From Flavobacteriales bacterium (lineage in GTDB: Bacteria > Bacteroidota > Bacteroidia > Flavobacteriales > Flavobacteriaceae): a stretch of 5,965 nucleotides of DNA. Below, one piece after another: positions 4,786 through 5,965 of the stretch (position 1 is its first letter; each line of letters opens with the position of its first letter). The notes beneath the pieces are model-generated. The model was not told the DNA's origin, made no database searches, and saw nothing but the letters and a program-made list of their open reading frames with translations. The stretch spans positions 1 through 5,965 of the forward strand of contig WTIY01000267.1 in the NCBI GenBank assembly GCA_011525065.1. The letters run 5' to 3'. A program made the translations under genes and the position numbers.

Positions 4786-5088
4786 TCACGCCATAGATTT
4801 AGCCTTCTCTTTGTGCTTGATCAGTAGTCTTTCAACTGCATCAGAGGCATTATCAATAGCCTCCTCGAATGATTTGCATTGCTTTTTAACAACGATTTGT
4901 TCCCCTGGTATTCTCACATCGATTTCAGCAAATTTATTCTCCTTTTCAGAACTGTTTTCAATTTTCATTACGAGTTCAACTTTCACGATACCATCATGAA
5001 ACTTTGAAAGTTTCTCTAAGCGCTTGTTGCTAAAATCAATAAGTTCTCCTTTTGCATTAAAATTTCTGGTTTGAATATTGACATTCAT
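4786..5088 (-). CDS. hpf: Ribosome hibernation-promoting factor, short HPF/RaiA type
   Basis: The product is about 100 residues and matches the single-domain HPF/RaiA family, which binds the 30S decoding region in starved cells and blocks mRNA and tRNA entry. The sequence shows the family order: strand Met-Asn-Val-Asn-Ile-Gln, helix 1 with Lys-Arg-Leu-Glu-Lys-Leu-Ser-Lys-Phe, strands around Val-Lys-Val-Glu-Leu-Val and Phe-Ala-Glu-Ile-Asp-Val-Arg-Ile-Pro, then a basic C-terminal helix ending Lys-His-Lys-Glu-Lys-Ala-Lys-Ser-Met-Ala. The C-terminal dimerisation domain of long HPF is absent. I chose the ATG at 5088 because homologues begin with this Met-x-Val-x-Ile strand; an in-frame ATG at 5100 would add four residues and cannot be excluded. 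The gene lies 36 nt after xerC and is followed by a strong terminator. Confidence 0.93.
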   Translation of the reverse strand: MNVNIQTRNFNAKGELIDFSNKRLEKLSKFHDGIVKVELVMKIENSSEKENKFAEIDVRIPGEQIVVKKQCKSFEEAIDNASDAVERLLIKHKEKAKSMA

Positions 5089-5124
5089 AGGCTGTAGCAT
5101 TTAAGGTTATACATGCGATCAGCA

Positions 5125-5965
5125 TTACTCTTTTTCGCCCCTTGGGTGCGCATTTTTGTGAACTTCCTTGAGGAGCTCGATATCTGCGTGTGTATAAATC
5201 TGCGTTGCGGCTAGCGAACTGTGACCTAACAACTCCTTCACAGAATTAATGTCTGCTCCATTTTGTAAAAGATGTGTCGCAAAAGTGTGCCTCAATACAT
5301 GAGGGCTTTTCTTAGTCTTTACTGATACTCTTTTAAGATAAGCATTTACGCTGCGATTTACAAGATTCGGATACATTTTTTGACCTTTGGCAGTCAAGAA
5401 CAGAAAAGAATCTGAAGAACGTTCAAAAAGATGATTTCTTAGGCTTAAATAATTGGCTATTCGACTGGCTGTGTGTTCAATCAGTGGAATAAAGCGTTCT
5501 TTATTGCGTTTACCCAACACTTTAATGGTTCGAGAATCCACATCGACATCACTGAGCTTGAGATGTATCAATTCTGATTTTCGAATTCCTGTGGCATAGA
5601 ACAATTCTAAGATGGTTACATTTCTTAACTCTTCATAATTACTTTCGTCAATTGCAATATTGAACAGCGCGTTGATTTCCTCTTTCGAAAACGGGAGCAT
5701 TGCTTTTTTTTCAAACTTTAAAGACTTGTGATTTTCCATTGGATTCTTTGAAACCCAACCTTTATTCAATGCAAATCTGAAATACGAATTGAGCGCAGCC
5801 GTTTTTCGATTGATGCTACTATGACTCAATTCCTGCTGCATTAAATGAATCAGCCAAATTCTCAATTGACTATAGCTCAATGTATTGATGTTGTCGAATG
5901 AAACTCCCTCCTGTTCGAGGATATGCAAACAACTCAGCAAATCACTTTGATACGCCTTGATAGTA
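5125..5965 (-). CDS. xerC: Tyrosine recombinase XerC-like (N-terminus outside window)
   Basis: The frame stays open to the window edge with no stop or ATG start. The first visible residues, Thr-Ile-Lys-Ala-Tyr-Gln-Ser-Asp-Leu, align with the early N-terminal SAM-like DNA-binding domain of Xer proteins, so probably only 15-20 residues are missing; the TTG at 5940 is not the start. Counting from that codon, the catalytic residues are all present: Arg120 (Ala-Thr-Gly-Ile-Arg-Lys-Ser-Glu), Lys144, His214 and Arg217 (His-Val-Leu-Arg-His-Thr), His240 (Leu-Leu-Gly-His-Ser) and nucleophile Tyr249 (Gln-Ile-Tyr-Thr-His). XerC-type enzymes resolve chromosome dimers at dif. The short C-terminus ends Ala-His-Pro-Arg-Gly, as in Bacteroidetes Xer proteins. 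Position before hpf and tuf is a common Bacteroidetes arrangement from memory, which argues for the housekeeping enzyme over a phage integrase; XerD identity cannot be ruled out from this sequence alone. Confidence 0.92.
   Translation of the reverse strand, partial: TIKAYQSDLLSCLHILEQEGVSFDNINTLSYSQLRIWLIHLMQQELSHSSINRKTAALNSYFRFALNKGWVSKNPMENHKSLKFEKKAMLPFSKEEINALFNIAIDESNYEELRNVTILELFYATGIRKSELIHLKLSDVDVDSRTIKVLGKRNKERFIPLIEHTASRIANYLSLRNHLFERSSDSFLFLTAKGQKMYPNLVNRSVNAYLKRVSVKTKKSPHVLRHTFATHLLQNGADINSVKELLGHSSLAATQIYTHADIELLKEVHKNAHPRGEKE

Noticed and set aside
5938..5940. TTG at 5940 as the start codon of the recombinase
   Set aside because: The frame is open to the window edge and the residues before it (Thr-Ile-Lys-Ala-Tyr-Gln-Ser-Asp) continue the family's N-terminal domain.
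5125..5965. Tyrosine recombinase next to a tRNA cluster as the integrase of a genomic island
   Set aside because: The sequence is XerC-like with a standard short C-terminus, sits beside hpf in a housekeeping context, is followed by no cargo genes, and I saw no duplicated tRNA 3' end that would mark attachment sites.

Overview
The window looks like a chromosomal housekeeping segment from a member of the Bacteroidetes, probably Flavobacteriia-like. Three things support this: the protein sequences (EF-Tu, L11, NusG, short SecE), start codons preceded by A/T-rich sequence with no clear Shine-Dalgarno motif, and matches to the Bacteroidetes promoter (TTTG, about 19-20 nt, TAnnTTTG) instead of TTGACA/TATAAT. 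Every gene I can support is on the minus strand, so transcription runs from high to low coordinates.

In transcription order the layout is: xerC (5' end cut off by the window), hpf, an intrinsic terminator overlapping the start of the next unit, tRNA-Thr(TGT), tRNA-Tyr(GTA), a 261-nt spacer holding a near-ideal internal promoter, tRNA-Gly(TCC), tRNA-Thr(GGT), tuf, a strong hairpin, tRNA-Trp(CCA), secE, nusG, rplK, rplA, rplJ, and the first five codons of rplL. This is the classical tRNA-tuf-secE-nusG-rplKAJL arrangement that leads into rpoBC. From memory, the four-tRNA order before tuf, including anticodons, matches E. coli thrU-tyrU-glyT-thrT-tufB.

The genes form one translation and transcription supply line. 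The tRNAs and EF-Tu deliver aminoacyl-tRNA, L11/L1/L10/L12 build the L1 stalk and the GTPase-associated stalk where EF-Tu works, NusG couples RNA polymerase to the ribosome, SecE is a translocon subunit, and HPF silences ribosomes in stationary phase. XerC is the chromosome dimer resolution recombinase and appears to be a stable neighbour, not a mobile-element integrase.

I found no undescribed defence system, mobile element, CRISPR array or novel operon. What merits a second look is in the non-coding DNA: a promoter that overlaps a terminator, a second promoter inside the tRNA cluster, alternative RNA folds between tRNA-Gly and tRNA-Thr, hairpins that repeatedly sit a few nucleotides before tRNA 5' ends, and a palindrome plus hairpin in the rplK leader.
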